In this document: positions 15,863 through 24,903 of the stretch, piece by piece
Layout: every line of letters starts with the position of its first letter
How positions within the stretch are numbered: the first letter of the stretch is position 1
Source: Paracoccaceae bacterium
Lineage (GTDB): Bacteria; Pseudomonadota; Alphaproteobacteria; Rhodobacterales; Rhodobacteraceae
Direction of reading: 5' to 3'
DNA: 64,000 nucleotides
NCBI GenBank assembly: GCA_020446815.1
Contig: JAGRDY010000012.1
Location: forward strand, 62,001 to 126,000
The notes under the pieces: model-generated
The model's database searches: none
Seen by the model: only the letters and a program-made list of their open reading frames with translations
What the model was told of the DNA's origin: nothing
Position numbers and translations under genes: made by a program

Positions 15863-16483
15863 TCAGTTCCCCGCGCCTGTCGTATTGCCAGGCGCGGGTG
15901 CGTTCCGGGCATTGTCGCCGGTCTGATCGGCGCCGGTCTGATCGGCGCCGGATTTGAGCGCCGCATCCAGCTCGGCGATCAAGTCATCGGTCACGTCGAT
16001 CGCTTCGGCCGAAACGAAGATTGCCCGCGCGTCAAGGATCGCCACGGCACCGCGTTTTCGCAGCATTTCGCCTAGAACCGGAAACGCCGCCTTGAAGAAT
16101 TTCTGACGCTCCGCATCAAGCATTCTTCCGATGTCGCGGGCCTTGCCGTCCTGCGTGCGGCGGATTTCGGTGACACGGGCATCAAAGGCATCGGCGGCGG
16201 CGCGAAACTCGTCCGCCGGCATGGTTTCGCGCTTTTCCGTCAGGGCTTTTTCCTCGGCGGTCAGGTCGGCTTCCAGCTTGCGGTTTTCCGCGGCCAGCGC
16301 GGCGGAAGCGGAATCGACATGGGCCTTGGCGCGTTTGCCCCAGTCGGATTCGGCAAACAGCCGTTCCTGGTCGAGCGTCAGGATGGGGCTGTGGATTTTC
16401 CCGGGCGCTTGCTGGGCATGAGCCAAGCCGCCGGAAACGGCAAACACCGCCGCCAACGCCAATGCCCGAATGATGCCAGACAT
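15863..16483 (-). CDS. OmpH/Skp-family periplasmic chaperone
   Basis: A 206-residue OmpH/Skp-type chaperone that holds unfolded outer-membrane proteins on the way to BamA. The signal peptide is about 1-23 (ending LAHAQ). A long charged coiled-coil region with LTAEEKALTEKRETMP runs about 55-120, followed by a C-terminal domain. The final 35 residues are a low-complexity tail with two copies of TGADQ, from a tandem 15-bp duplication. The start overlaps the bamA stop by one base (TGATG), indicating coupled translation. Confidence 0.88.
   Translation of the reverse strand: MSGIIRALALAAVFAVSGGLAHAQQAPGKIHSPILTLDQERLFAESDWGKRAKAHVDSASAALAAENRKLEADLTAEEKALTEKRETMPADEFRAAADAFDARVTEIRRTQDGKARDIGRMLDAERQKFFKAAFPVLGEMLRKRGAVAILDARAIFVSAEAIDVTDDLIAELDAALKSGADQTGADQTGDNARNAPAPGNTTGAGN
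15920..15949. repeat. Two tandem 15-bp copies in the ompH tail
   Basis: GGTCTGATCGGCGCC occurs at 15920-15934 and 15935-15949 on the plus strand. It is in frame in the minus-strand ompH gene and duplicates five residues (TGADQ) in its disordered tail. Confidence 0.9.
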
Positions 16484-18816
16484 CAGAATTGTGTCGACAC
16501 GGTCAGTTCGAAATTCTGAACATCATCATAGCTTTGCTTGTTCAGCGCCTTTGAGAAGTTGAAGCGCAGCGGGCCGATGGCCGTTGTCCAGAACAGCGAA
16601 AAACCGATCGAGGAGCGCAGGTGCAAACTGTCGTCAATGACCGCGGTGCCCGCCGTGCTGTCCAGCCCCCAGACCGATCCGACATCGGCAAAGATACCGC
16701 CGGTCAGGCCGTATTCTTCGGGCAGGCCCAGTGGGAACTCCGCTTCGAGACGCAGCGCGGCAAAGTAATTGCCGCCGACGGCATCCTGATTGACAGCCCC
16801 CAGATCGCGCGGGCCATAGCCATTGGGCGCAAACCCCCGCACCTTGCCGTTGCCGGTGAAGCGGTCGATCAACCGGCTGTTGCCATTGCTTGTATAAACC
16901 GCGCCACCTTCCAGCTCGGCGCGCAGCGTCACCTCTTCGCGGAATGCCTTGGTCTGGAAGGTTGCCTTGGCGGTGGTGGTGATCGAATCTATGTCGCCGC
17001 CGAAACCGGCGAAATCCTGGCCGAAGCGCAGCACGATTCCGGCGTTGGGATTAAGCCCGCCAATGCGCGTGTCATAGGTATAGGAATAGCCCAGGGCGCT
17101 GGTGATTTCGCTGCCGCGATTCTGCTCGCTCACCAGCAGCGCCGAGGAATTCACCGGATCGACATTGAAAATCTTGTCGCTCGAAACCTTGTAGCGCAGC
17201 TCAAGCCTGCCGAATTCGCTGATCGGAAACTCGATCGAGGGCGACATCCCGATCCGCGTGGTGTCGTAGAAGGAATTGTCCTTGTTGGTCGTGTTGTAAT
17301 AAGCGTTGAACCGGAACTTCAGGTCACGGTCGAGAAAGGCCGGCTCGACAAAGGTGATCGAGTTGCTCTTGGTGTCGGTCCCCGCGCCTATGCTGATCCC
17401 GACCGACTGGCCGCGCCCCAGAAAGTTCTTTTCAGACAACGCGACATTGAACCCGATGCCGCTTGACGTCGAATAGGTCGCGCCGAAAGACAGCGATCCT
17501 GTCGGTTTCTCTTCCACATTCACGTCGACGATCACCTGATCCGAGGACGTGCCTTGCTTGGCCTCGACATCGGCCGAGGCAAAATACTCGAGGGCGCGGG
17601 TGCGCTCGGCGCCCTGCCGGATTTCGCGCGGGTTGAAGGGATCGCCTTCCACCGAGCGGAACTGGCGGCGGATGACCTTGTCGAGTGTTGTCGCATTGCC
17701 TTCGATGTCGATCCGTTCGACAAAAACCCTTGGCCCCTTGGTCACGGCAAACACCACGTCCAGTGTCTGGTCGCGTTCGTTGCGGGTGATGCGCGGCACG
17801 ATATTGACGAAATCGACGCCCTGTTTCAGCGCGACGGCTTCCATTCTGCTGATCGTCGTGTCGATCGCCAGGGGCGAGTAGACAACCCCCGGCCGGATGC
17901 GCACCGCCGCCTCGTATTCGGCCGCGTCGACACCGGGATATTCGCTGACGGTGCTGATCTTGCCGAATGTGTATCGCAGGCCCTCGCGGATGTTGAAGGT
18001 CAGGAAAAAGGCATCGCGTTCGCGGGAAAACTCCGAGGCGACGCCCAGCACCTGGAAATCGATGAACCCGCGCGCGCGGTAGAAATCGACCAGCAGTTGC
18101 TTGTCGAACTCGATCCGGTCGGCGACGAAGGTATCGCGCTGGATGATGTTGCGCAGCAACCCGGCCTGTTTGGTGCCCAGAACCTGGCGCAGGCGGCGGT
18201 CGGAGAAGGAACGGTTGCCGGTGAAGGACAGTCGCTCGACCTCGGTCACCTTGCCCTCGCGGATCTCGAACACCAGATCGACACGGTTGTCACCCCTGTC
18301 GATGACCCGCGGCTCCACCCGCGCCGCAAGCCGGCTGGCATCGGCATAGCCCTGTACGATCGCCGCGGCATCGGCCTCGGCCTGGCTTACGGAATAGACC
18401 CGGCGTGACTGCGATTTGACGAGCTTGGCCAGGTCTTCGTCCTTGAGCTTCTGATTGCCCTCGAAGCTGACGATGTTGATTGTCGGGTTTTCCACCACGC
18501 GGATGATCAGCGTACTGCCCGACGGCACAAGTTCGACGCTGGCGAAAAGCCCCGAGGCCGTTAGCCGCTGAAACGCATCGTTGAGCGCGGCGGCGCTGAC
18601 TTGCTCGCCGCGACTGATTCCTGCGAATTTGACGATCGTGGCCGGTTCAATGCGGTCGTTGCCTTCGACAACCACACGCGAAAAGGCATAGTCCTGCGCC
18701 GTCGCCTGCGTGAAGGTCGTGGCAAAACCGATTGTTAGGACAAGAAAAAAAGCGATCCTGGTCAGCGTTGTCGAAGCCATGTTTCCAATGCTTCCCGAAA
18801 GCCGCTGTGCCAACAT
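16483..18816 (-). CDS. bamA: Outer-membrane protein assembly factor BamA
   Basis: The 777-residue BamA, central beta-barrel of the BAM complex that inserts outer-membrane proteins. It has a signal peptide ending near TQATAQ, five POTRA repeats (about 40-430, starting YAFSRVVVEGNDRIEPATI), and a 16-strand barrel ending in aromatic F (ELTVSTQF). I chose the ATG at 18816 because AGGGGG precedes it at about six bases. An in-frame GTG at 18834 and an ATG at 18780 are alternatives. It forms a unit with ompH. A terminator and a promoter-like sequence upstream suggest it can be transcribed apart from rseP. Confidence 0.95.
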   Translation of the reverse strand: MLAQRLSGSIGNMASTTLTRIAFFLVLTIGFATTFTQATAQDYAFSRVVVEGNDRIEPATIVKFAGISRGEQVSAAALNDAFQRLTASGLFASVELVPSGSTLIIRVVENPTINIVSFEGNQKLKDEDLAKLVKSQSRRVYSVSQAEADAAAIVQGYADASRLAARVEPRVIDRGDNRVDLVFEIREGKVTEVERLSFTGNRSFSDRRLRQVLGTKQAGLLRNIIQRDTFVADRIEFDKQLLVDFYRARGFIDFQVLGVASEFSRERDAFFLTFNIREGLRYTFGKISTVSEYPGVDAAEYEAAVRIRPGVVYSPLAIDTTISRMEAVALKQGVDFVNIVPRITRNERDQTLDVVFAVTKGPRVFVERIDIEGNATTLDKVIRRQFRSVEGDPFNPREIRQGAERTRALEYFASADVEAKQGTSSDQVIVDVNVEEKPTGSLSFGATYSTSSGIGFNVALSEKNFLGRGQSVGISIGAGTDTKSNSITFVEPAFLDRDLKFRFNAYYNTTNKDNSFYDTTRIGMSPSIEFPISEFGRLELRYKVSSDKIFNVDPVNSSALLVSEQNRGSEITSALGYSYTYDTRIGGLNPNAGIVLRFGQDFAGFGGDIDSITTTAKATFQTKAFREEVTLRAELEGGAVYTSNGNSRLIDRFTGNGKVRGFAPNGYGPRDLGAVNQDAVGGNYFAALRLEAEFPLGLPEEYGLTGGIFADVGSVWGLDSTAGTAVIDDSLHLRSSIGFSLFWTTAIGPLRFNFSKALNKQSYDDVQNFELTVSTQF

Positions 18817-18857
18817 TGTCCGCCCCCTGAACACGATTTTTATCTAGCGATGCAATG

Positions 18858-18886
18858 TCACTAGCCCGAATGCGTAGGCTTGTCAA
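18858..18886 (-). promoter_or_regulatory. Putative bamA promoter
   Basis: On the minus strand, a consensus TTGACA (plus coordinates 18881-18886) is followed by a 17-base spacer and TAGTGA (18858-18863). The -35 is perfect and the -10 is weak. It is about 42 bases from the chosen bamA ATG and directly follows the terminator hairpin, with the hairpin's T-run running into the -35. Confidence 0.5.
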
Positions 18887-18923
18887 AAGCCGTGACGCGA
18901 CCACATCGGGGGCCGCGTCACGG
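18885..18923 (-). terminator. Rho-independent terminator before bamA
   Basis: A perfect 10-bp stem, CCGTGACGCG with CGCGTCACGG (18914-18923 and 18890-18899), has a 14-base loop and is followed on the minus strand by CTTTT. It would end transcripts coming from rseP and the small membrane protein. The T-run is short, so read-through is likely. Confidence 0.6.
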
Positions 18924-19000
18924 ATAATCTGTCGGGGGAGGAAACGGGTGGTGGCTGATTGCTCCACCGCGCCCCGGCGCGGGCGCGGGGTTGCCCTCAT

Positions 19001-19165
19001 TCAGCGGATATTCTGAAAATCCGGTCCCTGCATCTGCGCGAGTTCGGAGCCGATCATCGCGCCGCCTGCCAGACCGACGACAATCGCCAGGGGAATCAGG
19101 ATGCGGTCAAGCCCGAGATCAAGGACAAGGGATATCCCGCGATAGCTGTTTTGGATCATCTGCAT
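19001..19165 (-). CDS. Small membrane protein between rseP and bamA (54 aa)
   Basis: A 54-residue protein starting MQMIQNSYRGISLVLDLGLD, with one hydrophobic segment (RILIPLAIVVGLAGGAMIGS, about 21-40) and a short polar C-terminus, MQGPDFQNIR. A conserved-looking N-YRG-S motif precedes the helix. I recall small proteins of this pattern in Rhodobacteraceae but know no function. The longer frame to 19249 adds a polar, unlikely N-terminus. The ribosome site is weak (AGAAAGCG). Confidence 0.6.
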   Translation of the reverse strand: MQMIQNSYRGISLVLDLGLDRILIPLAIVVGLAGGAMIGSELAQMQGPDFQNIR

Positions 19166-19405
19166 GGGACTGACGCTTTCTGCTGGCTTTCGTTTGAATG
19201 CTGGCTCTTGTGTGACTTGCCTCAGGCTAGGCAGGGAATGTGGCAGCAATGCGTCAATTCGCGGGCGTCATTGCGCCCGACCGGACGAATTGGCGACGAT
19301 CCGCCATGGCCCGGCAAGCATCTTCGACCGCAAGAAAACTGCCGCGCCCGGCGTGCCTTCGGGCTTTTGGCGATGCCTGGCGGACAAGGAATTTCGCGCA
19401 ACGCC

Positions 19406-20743
19406 TCAGGTGCACAACAAATCGTTCGAGAGCCCGAAAAGCATCAGCGACAGCACCAGCGCCAGCCCTATCGCCAGGGCCACATTCATCACCCTGTCGG
19501 AGGGCGGCCTGCCGGTGGCCCATTCGAAGGCATGAAACACCAGATGACCGCCATCGAGCACCGGAACCGGGAAAAGGTTCAGCAGGCCGATGGCCGTCGA
19601 CAGCGCCGCGACCAGCCATACGAACGAGCTCAGCCCTTCGTTTGCCGCGGCGCCGGTGGCCTGGGCGATGCCGATCGGGCCGTTGAGATTGCAGGTCGAT
19701 ATCTTGCCCGCGATCATGCTTTTCAGGGCCGAAAAGGTCGCCTCGACGATCCCGTATGTCTGTTTGACACCGAGTGTCAGGGCCTCTCCGATACCCGGCA
19801 TCCGGGTGGCCGGCTCGAAGAGATAACTTCCGGCAATGCCGATCTGATAACCGGTTTCCAATGATCCGTCGGCGTTTTGCACCGGCCTTTCGCGCGGGAT
19901 CAGGATTGCATCGAATTCGGTGCCGCCGCGCCAGACGCGCAGCTTCACCGGCCCGCCGTCACTGGCCTTGACGGCATCCTGGAGGTCCGAAAAACGCGGC
20001 GTCGGGGTGCCGTTCGCCTCGACGATCACATCGCCTTCGCGCAGGCCCGCGTCCATGGCGGCACTTTTGGGCAGGACCGACTGGATGAGAGCCGGGAAAA
20101 GCGGCGGGCCGTCAACCGACACCTGTACCCCGCCCCTGTCGACCAGATAGACATGCCCGGCGCCGTCGGGCAGTGCGTCGGCGACCTTGCCGAGGGTCGG
20201 GTAATCGGGGGTCGCTGTGCCGTTCAGCGCGAGGATCCTGTCGCCCGGTTGCAGGTTGTCTTCGACCGGCAGCACCTTGAGCGCAGCGATTTCCGGGGCC
20301 TGTGTCGGCAAGCCGGTGACAAGGAGCATGGCCGAAAAGACGGCGATCGACAGGATGAAATTGAACACCGGCCCGGCCACCACCGTTGCCGCCCGCGCCC
20401 ACAAGGGCGCGCCATGCATGGTGTGGCGCCTTTCATCATCCGAAAGCCGCGACATGGTTTCATCGTCGGCCCCAGCGGATGCGGCATTGGCATCGCCAAG
20501 AAACTTTACATAGCCGCCAAAGGGAAACGCCGCGATCTGCCAGCGGGTTCCGCGCCGGTCGATCCAGCTTGCCAGGCGCGGCCCGAAGCCGAGCGAAAAC
20601 ACCTCGGCATGAATTCCCGACCAGCGCCCGACTATATAATGCCCGTATTCATGCACGGCCACGATGATCGACAGGGCGATGACGAAAACGCCGGCGGTAT
20701 AAAGGAAGTGGCCGGACGATTGCAGAAGGTCGGAAAATTCCAA
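19406..20743 (-). CDS. rseP: RIP metalloprotease RseP
   Basis: A 445-residue site-2 protease that cuts anti-sigma factors and signal-peptide remnants within the inner membrane. The zinc motif HEYGH is near residue 30 in the first helix. Two PDZ-like regions lie at about 135-300. The LDG motif, VPVLDGGHLVFH, is in the third membrane segment, and further helices are near the C-terminus. It follows dxr by three bases in the same operon. The substrate anti-sigma factor is not encoded here. Confidence 0.95.
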   Translation of the reverse strand: MEFSDLLQSSGHFLYTAGVFVIALSIIVAVHEYGHYIVGRWSGIHAEVFSLGFGPRLASWIDRRGTRWQIAAFPFGGYVKFLGDANAASAGADDETMSRLSDDERRHTMHGAPLWARAATVVAGPVFNFILSIAVFSAMLLVTGLPTQAPEIAALKVLPVEDNLQPGDRILALNGTATPDYPTLGKVADALPDGAGHVYLVDRGGVQVSVDGPPLFPALIQSVLPKSAAMDAGLREGDVIVEANGTPTPRFSDLQDAVKASDGGPVKLRVWRGGTEFDAILIPRERPVQNADGSLETGYQIGIAGSYLFEPATRMPGIGEALTLGVKQTYGIVEATFSALKSMIAGKISTCNLNGPIGIAQATGAAANEGLSSFVWLVAALSTAIGLLNLFPVPVLDGGHLVFHAFEWATGRPPSDRVMNVALAIGLALVLSLMLFGLSNDLLCT

Positions 20744-20746
20744 AAC

Positions 20747-21928
20747 TCAGATCCAGTCTTTGCTTGCAACCACGTTGCGCGCCGTCCGGCGCGCCTCGCG
20801 GTCCATGTCGAGAACGATATCGAGGCTTAGCGGCGCCTTGCCAAGGTCGGCAGTCCCGGAAAGACGCTCCAGCACTTCTTCGACTACACCCGCCATGGCC
20901 GCGAACCCGACCTGCCCGGCGATGAAGGCGTCCAGCGCCACCTCCTTGGCGGCATTGAAACCCGCCCCGGCAAGCCCGCCCGTGGCCATCACCTCGCGCG
21001 CCAGGCGCAACGCGGGATAGCGCGCCGGATCGGGGGGGCTGAAGGTCAGTTTGCCGGCGGCGGCCAGATCGAGCCGCGCCACCGGCAGATGATCGCGCTC
21101 GGGCCAGTTCAACGCGTAGCCGATGGCATGGCGCATATCCGGCGCGCCGAGATGGCCGATCATGCCGCCATCGCGAAAGCTGACCAGCGCGTGAAGCATC
21201 GATTCGGGATGTATCAGGACATCTATCTGATCCGGCTCGATTCCAAAAAATTCACGCGTTTCAATAACTTCCAGTGCCTTGTTGAACATGGAGGCGGAAT
21301 CGATCGTGATACGCTGCCCCATCGCCCAGTTGGGGTGGGTCGATGCCTCGGAGACGGTCGCACGGGTCAGCTTTTCAAGCGGCCAGTCGCGCAGCGCGCC
21401 GCCCGAAGCGGTGATGGTGATCCGTTCGACCGAATCCATGTCTTCGCCCACAAGCGCCTGAAACACCGCCGAATGCTCGCTGTCGACCGGCAGAATCCGC
21501 GCCGAATGCCGCCGCGCCTCGGCGATCAGCAATGGTCCTGCGGTCACCAGGCTTTCCTTGTTGGCAAGCGCCAGCGCACCGCCGTGGCGCAACGCCCGAA
21601 ACCCCGGCACCAGCCCGGCGGCGCCGACGATGCCGGACATGATCCAGTCGGCGGGTCGGTCGGCGGCCTCGGCAATGGCGGCCGTGCCCGCCGCTGTGTC
21701 GATCCCCGTGCCCGCAAGCGCGCCGCGCAGGTCGGCAAGACGGCTCTCATCGGCGATCACCGCGATTTCGGGGCGCAGGATGCGCGCCTGTTCGGCCAGC
21801 CGCGCCACGTTGCGCCCCGCCGTCAGCGCCACTGCCCGGTAGGTTTCCGTCCCGCCCTGATGCATCAGAAGATCATAGGTGCTTTCCCCGATCGACCCAG
21901 TCGTCCCGAACACAGACACCGAGCGCAT
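20747..21928 (-). CDS. dxr: 1-deoxy-D-xylulose 5-phosphate reductoisomerase
   Basis: The 393-residue IspC/Dxr makes 2-C-methyl-D-erythritol 4-phosphate with NADPH, the committed MEP-pathway step. It has the nucleotide site VSVFGTTGSIGEST at the N-terminus, the metal/substrate region LPVDSEHSAVFQAL, and TASGGALRDWPLE plus HPNWAMGQRITIDSASM, all diagnostic. It is flanked by cdsA and rseP with three-base gaps. Its isoprenoid product feeds UppS two genes upstream. Confidence 0.97.
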   Translation of the reverse strand: MRSVSVFGTTGSIGESTYDLLMHQGGTETYRAVALTAGRNVARLAEQARILRPEIAVIADESRLADLRGALAGTGIDTAAGTAAIAEAADRPADWIMSGIVGAAGLVPGFRALRHGGALALANKESLVTAGPLLIAEARRHSARILPVDSEHSAVFQALVGEDMDSVERITITASGGALRDWPLEKLTRATVSEASTHPNWAMGQRITIDSASMFNKALEVIETREFFGIEPDQIDVLIHPESMLHALVSFRDGGMIGHLGAPDMRHAIGYALNWPERDHLPVARLDLAAAGKLTFSPPDPARYPALRLAREVMATGGLAGAGFNAAKEVALDAFIAGQVGFAAMAGVVEEVLERLSGTADLGKAPLSLDIVLDMDREARRTARNVVASKDWI

Positions 21929-21931
21929 GAC

Positions 21932-22729
21932 CTAACCTCCGATCTGCGGGACGGGCAGGACGAATCCCCAAAGCACGAGGAACGTCACCGCCCCGATCAA
22001 CCCGTCGAAGCGATCGAGCATCCCCCCGTGGCCGGGCAGGACATGGCTTGAATCCTTCACGCCGGTCCGCCGCTTGATCGCGCTTTCGGCGATGTCGCCC
22101 AGTTGCGAGGCGAAGGCGATCAGCACCGACAGGCCGATCAGCCAGGCAGGCCCGCCGATCAAGAACGCGAAAACCACCCCCACCAGCGCCGCGCCGGCCC
22201 AACCGGAAATCGTGCCCGACCAGGTTTTCTTGGGGGATATGCGCGGCCAGAATTTCGGCCCGCCCAGCATCCGCCCGCCGAAATACCCGCCGATATCGGT
22301 GATCACGACCACCAGAACCAGCCACAGCACCCATTGCGGCCCGTGGCCTTCGCGAAACCCGACGAGCGCATATCCGGTCAGCAAGACCGCCGTGGCATAG
22401 GCAAGCACGAAGATCCGGTCGCGGCCGGCCAGCACCACGGTCAGCAGCGGCGGCGCCGCCAGAAACATCAGATAGAAGGGCGAGGCATGGTTCGTAACGG
22501 CGGTGAACACGACCGCCGCTGTCACCAGCGCGGCAAGCGGCGACAGGTTTTTGCGCAGCGGCCCGGCGGTCATGTTGACCAGTTCCCAGATCATCAGGCC
22601 GGTCACCGCCGAGGCGAGATACGTCAGCGCCCACCCGCCGAGCCACAACGCCCCCAGCCCCAGAACCGCCACCCCCGCGCCGGTCGCCACGCGCGGTGCA
22701 AGATCGTTCCATTTGCCTGTGGCATTCAT
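21932..22729 (-). CDS. cdsA: Phosphatidate cytidylyltransferase
   Basis: A 265-residue integral membrane enzyme forming CDP-diacylglycerol from phosphatidate and CTP. It has about seven membrane helices. The CDP-DAG synthase signature is present near the C-terminus (SAIKRRTGVKDSSHVLPGHG followed by GMLDRFD), with DIGGYFGGRMLGG upstream. It overlaps uppS by four bases. Length is typical. Confidence 0.95.
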   Translation of the reverse strand: MNATGKWNDLAPRVATGAGVAVLGLGALWLGGWALTYLASAVTGLMIWELVNMTAGPLRKNLSPLAALVTAAVVFTAVTNHASPFYLMFLAAPPLLTVVLAGRDRIFVLAYATAVLLTGYALVGFREGHGPQWVLWLVLVVVITDIGGYFGGRMLGGPKFWPRISPKKTWSGTISGWAGAALVGVVFAFLIGGPAWLIGLSVLIAFASQLGDIAESAIKRRTGVKDSSHVLPGHGGMLDRFDGLIGAVTFLVLWGFVLPVPQIGG

Positions 22730-23484
22730 GCGGTCAGCGCACCGCCAAAGCGTCTTTCGCGCATCGCAAACCGGTCGAGGATGCCGGCAAGTTCGGCCGG
22801 GGTGAAATCGGGCCAGAGCGTATCGGTGAAGACATATTCGGCATAGGCCGATTGCCAGATCAGATAGTTCGAGGTGCGTTTTTCGCCGGAAGTGCGGATC
22901 ACCAGATCGGGGTCGGGCATGCCCGCCGTGTCGAGCCGCGCCTCAAGGGCGGCCTCATCCACCGCGTCGGGCGAAATCTTCCCCGCGGCGATGTCCTGGG
23001 CCAGCTTGCCGGCGGCACGGGCCAGTTCGTCGCGCCCGCCATAATTGATCGCCACCGTCAGATGCAGCCGGTCGTTGGCGCTGGTCTTGGCCTCGATCCC
23101 GGCCATCAGCTTTTGCAGCTTCGGGTCAAGCCGGTCGCGCCCGCCGATGAAGCGCAGCCGCACGCCTTCCTTGTGCAGCCGGTCGGCCTCGCTCTGGATG
23201 TAGCGGGCAAATATTTTCATCAGGCCCAGGACTTCCTCGGTCGAGCGGCGCCAGTTTTCCGTCGAAAAGGCGTAAATCGTCAGATAGCGGATACCAAGGC
23301 CCGGCGCGGCCTCGACGATCGTGCGCACGCATTCGGCGCCACGGCGATGACCCACCAGCCGCGGCCAGCCCCGTGACGTCGCCCAGCGGCCGTTGCCGTC
23401 CATGATGATGGCGACATGTGCCGGCGCGCTGCCCGTGATGTCCTTCGCGGCCATTGGCCCTGCCCTTTCCGGTGCCGCCTGCAA
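22726..23484 (-). CDS. uppS: Isoprenyl transferase (undecaprenyl-PP synthase)
   Basis: A 252-residue cis-prenyltransferase making the C55 lipid carrier for wall and LPS synthesis. It contains the diagnostic MDGNGRWATSRGWPRLVGHR with the catalytic Asp, TIYAFSTENWRR, and the C-terminal DLVIRTSGEKRTSNYLIWQ. It has four bases of overlap with cdsA and lies two bases after frr. Confidence 0.96.
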   Translation of the reverse strand: MQAAPERAGPMAAKDITGSAPAHVAIIMDGNGRWATSRGWPRLVGHRRGAECVRTIVEAAPGLGIRYLTIYAFSTENWRRSTEEVLGLMKIFARYIQSEADRLHKEGVRLRFIGGRDRLDPKLQKLMAGIEAKTSANDRLHLTVAINYGGRDELARAAGKLAQDIAAGKISPDAVDEAALEARLDTAGMPDPDLVIRTSGEKRTSNYLIWQSAYAEYVFTDTLWPDFTPAELAGILDRFAMRERRFGGALTA

Positions 23485-23486
23485 TT

Positions 23487-24050
23487 TCAGACCTGCATTA
23501 TTTCGGCTTGCTTGGCCTCGAGTGCCTTGTCGACTCCTGCAATAGCAGCATCTGTCAGGCTTTGCACTTCGTCCGACCAGAATTTCTGGTCATCCTCGCT
23601 CATGCCGTCGGCCTTGGCCTTCTTGATCTGGTCCATCCCGTCGCGCCGCACATTGCGGATGGCGACGCGGGCGCGTTCGGCATAATCGCCCGCAACCTTG
23701 GTCAGTTCGCGCCGCCGTTCCTCGTTCAGTTCGGGGATCGGCAGCATGATGATCGTGCCGTTGAGCTGCGGGTTGATCCCGAGGCCGCTGTCGCGGATGG
23801 CCTTTTCGACCTTGGCCACCAGCGCCTTGTCCCAGACGTTGATCGTCACCATGCGCGGTTCGGGGACATTGACCGTTCCCACCTGATTGATCGGCGTCAG
23901 CGCGCCATAGGCATCGACCATGACCGGTTCGACCATCGCAGCCGATGCACGCCCGGTCCGCAACGTGGCGAATTCCTGGCGCAATGCCACCAGCGCGCCG
24001 TCCATTCGTCGATCCAGGTCGTCTGTGTCAATCTCGATTTCGTCGGACAT
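23487..24050 (-). CDS. frr: Ribosome recycling factor
   Basis: The 187-residue RRF splits post-termination ribosomes together with EF-G. It has the standard RRF length and motifs: [20 protein letters not shown] near residue 30, [14 protein letters not shown], and the C-terminal [12 protein letters not shown]. It sits between pyrH and uppS as in most alphaproteobacteria. The 82-base gap to pyrH shows no terminator. Confidence 0.97.
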   Translation of the reverse strand: MSDEIEIDTDDLDRRMDGALVALRQEFATLRTGRASAAMVEPVMVDAYGALTPINQVGTVNVPEPRMVTINVWDKALVAKVEKAIRDSGLGINPQLNGTIIMLPIPELNEERRRELTKVAGDYAERARVAIRNVRRDGMDQIKKAKADGMSEDDQKFWSDEVQSLTDAAIAGVDKALEAKQAEIMQV

Positions 24051-24132
24051 GGCTATCCCCGGATGATTGGAAATTCGAACAAAACATTTTCGGGCGCCCT
24101 TTTACAGGCAATGCCCCCAGAAAGATACAGGT

Positions 24133-24867
24133 TCAGGTGCCGACACGCGTATAGGTGCCCTGCCCCGACAGGATACCGCGGAACCCGCCCGGTTCGTCGA
24201 GCGAAAAGACGATGATCGGCAAGCCGTTGTCACGCGCCAGCGCGATGGCCGACGCATCCATGACGCCGAGATTCTTTTGCAATACCTCGTCATAGGTGAC
24301 GCGATCATAGCGCCTGGCATCGGCATGACTGGCCGGATCCTTGTCATAAACGCCGTCGACCTTGGTCCCCTTGAAGATCGCTTCGCAGCTCATTTCATTG
24401 GCCCTCAGCGTGGCCGCCGTATCGGTTGTGAAATAAGGGTTTCCCGTGCCTGCCGCGAAGATGCAAACGCGCTTTTTTTCGAGGTGCCGCACGGCGCGGC
24501 GGCGGATATAGGGTTCGCAGACCTGATCCATCGGAATCGCCGAAATGACCCGTGTATGCACCCCCAGCGCCTCGAGCGAGGCCTGCATGGCCAGCGCATT
24601 CATCACGGTGGCCAGCATTCCCATATAATCGGCGGTGGTGCGTTCCATCCCCTGCGCCGAGCCTTGCAGCCCGCGAAAGATATTGCCGCCGCCGATGACC
24701 ATGCATATCTCCACCCCGAGATCATGAACAGATTTCACTTCGGCGGCGATGCGGCTTACGGTGGGGGGGTGAAGGCCGTAGCCCTGATCGCCCATCAGCG
24801 CTTCGCCCGAAATCTTCAGCAAGACGCGCCGGTAGGCAATATTGGGTTCCTGCGCTTCCTGCATCAT
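24133..24867 (-). CDS. pyrH: UMP kinase
   Basis: A 244-residue UMP kinase of the amino-acid kinase family, which phosphorylates UMP to UDP and is GTP-activated. Motifs: [45 protein letters not shown], and DGVYDKDP. Two ATGs, 24867 and 24864, follow a GGAG at three and six bases. The second has better spacing, and the longer frame to 24942 is unlikely. It leads the pyrH-frr-uppS-cdsA-dxr-rseP run. Confidence 0.96.
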   Translation of the reverse strand: MMQEAQEPNIAYRRVLLKISGEALMGDQGYGLHPPTVSRIAAEVKSVHDLGVEICMVIGGGNIFRGLQGSAQGMERTTADYMGMLATVMNALAMQASLEALGVHTRVISAIPMDQVCEPYIRRRAVRHLEKKRVCIFAAGTGNPYFTTDTAATLRANEMSCEAIFKGTKVDGVYDKDPASHADARRYDRVTYDEVLQKNLGVMDASAIALARDNGLPIIVFSLDEPGGFRGILSGQGTYTRVGT

Positions 24868-24903
24868 GTGCTCCACTTGCCGCCCCGGTGATTTCGGCGC
24901 AAA

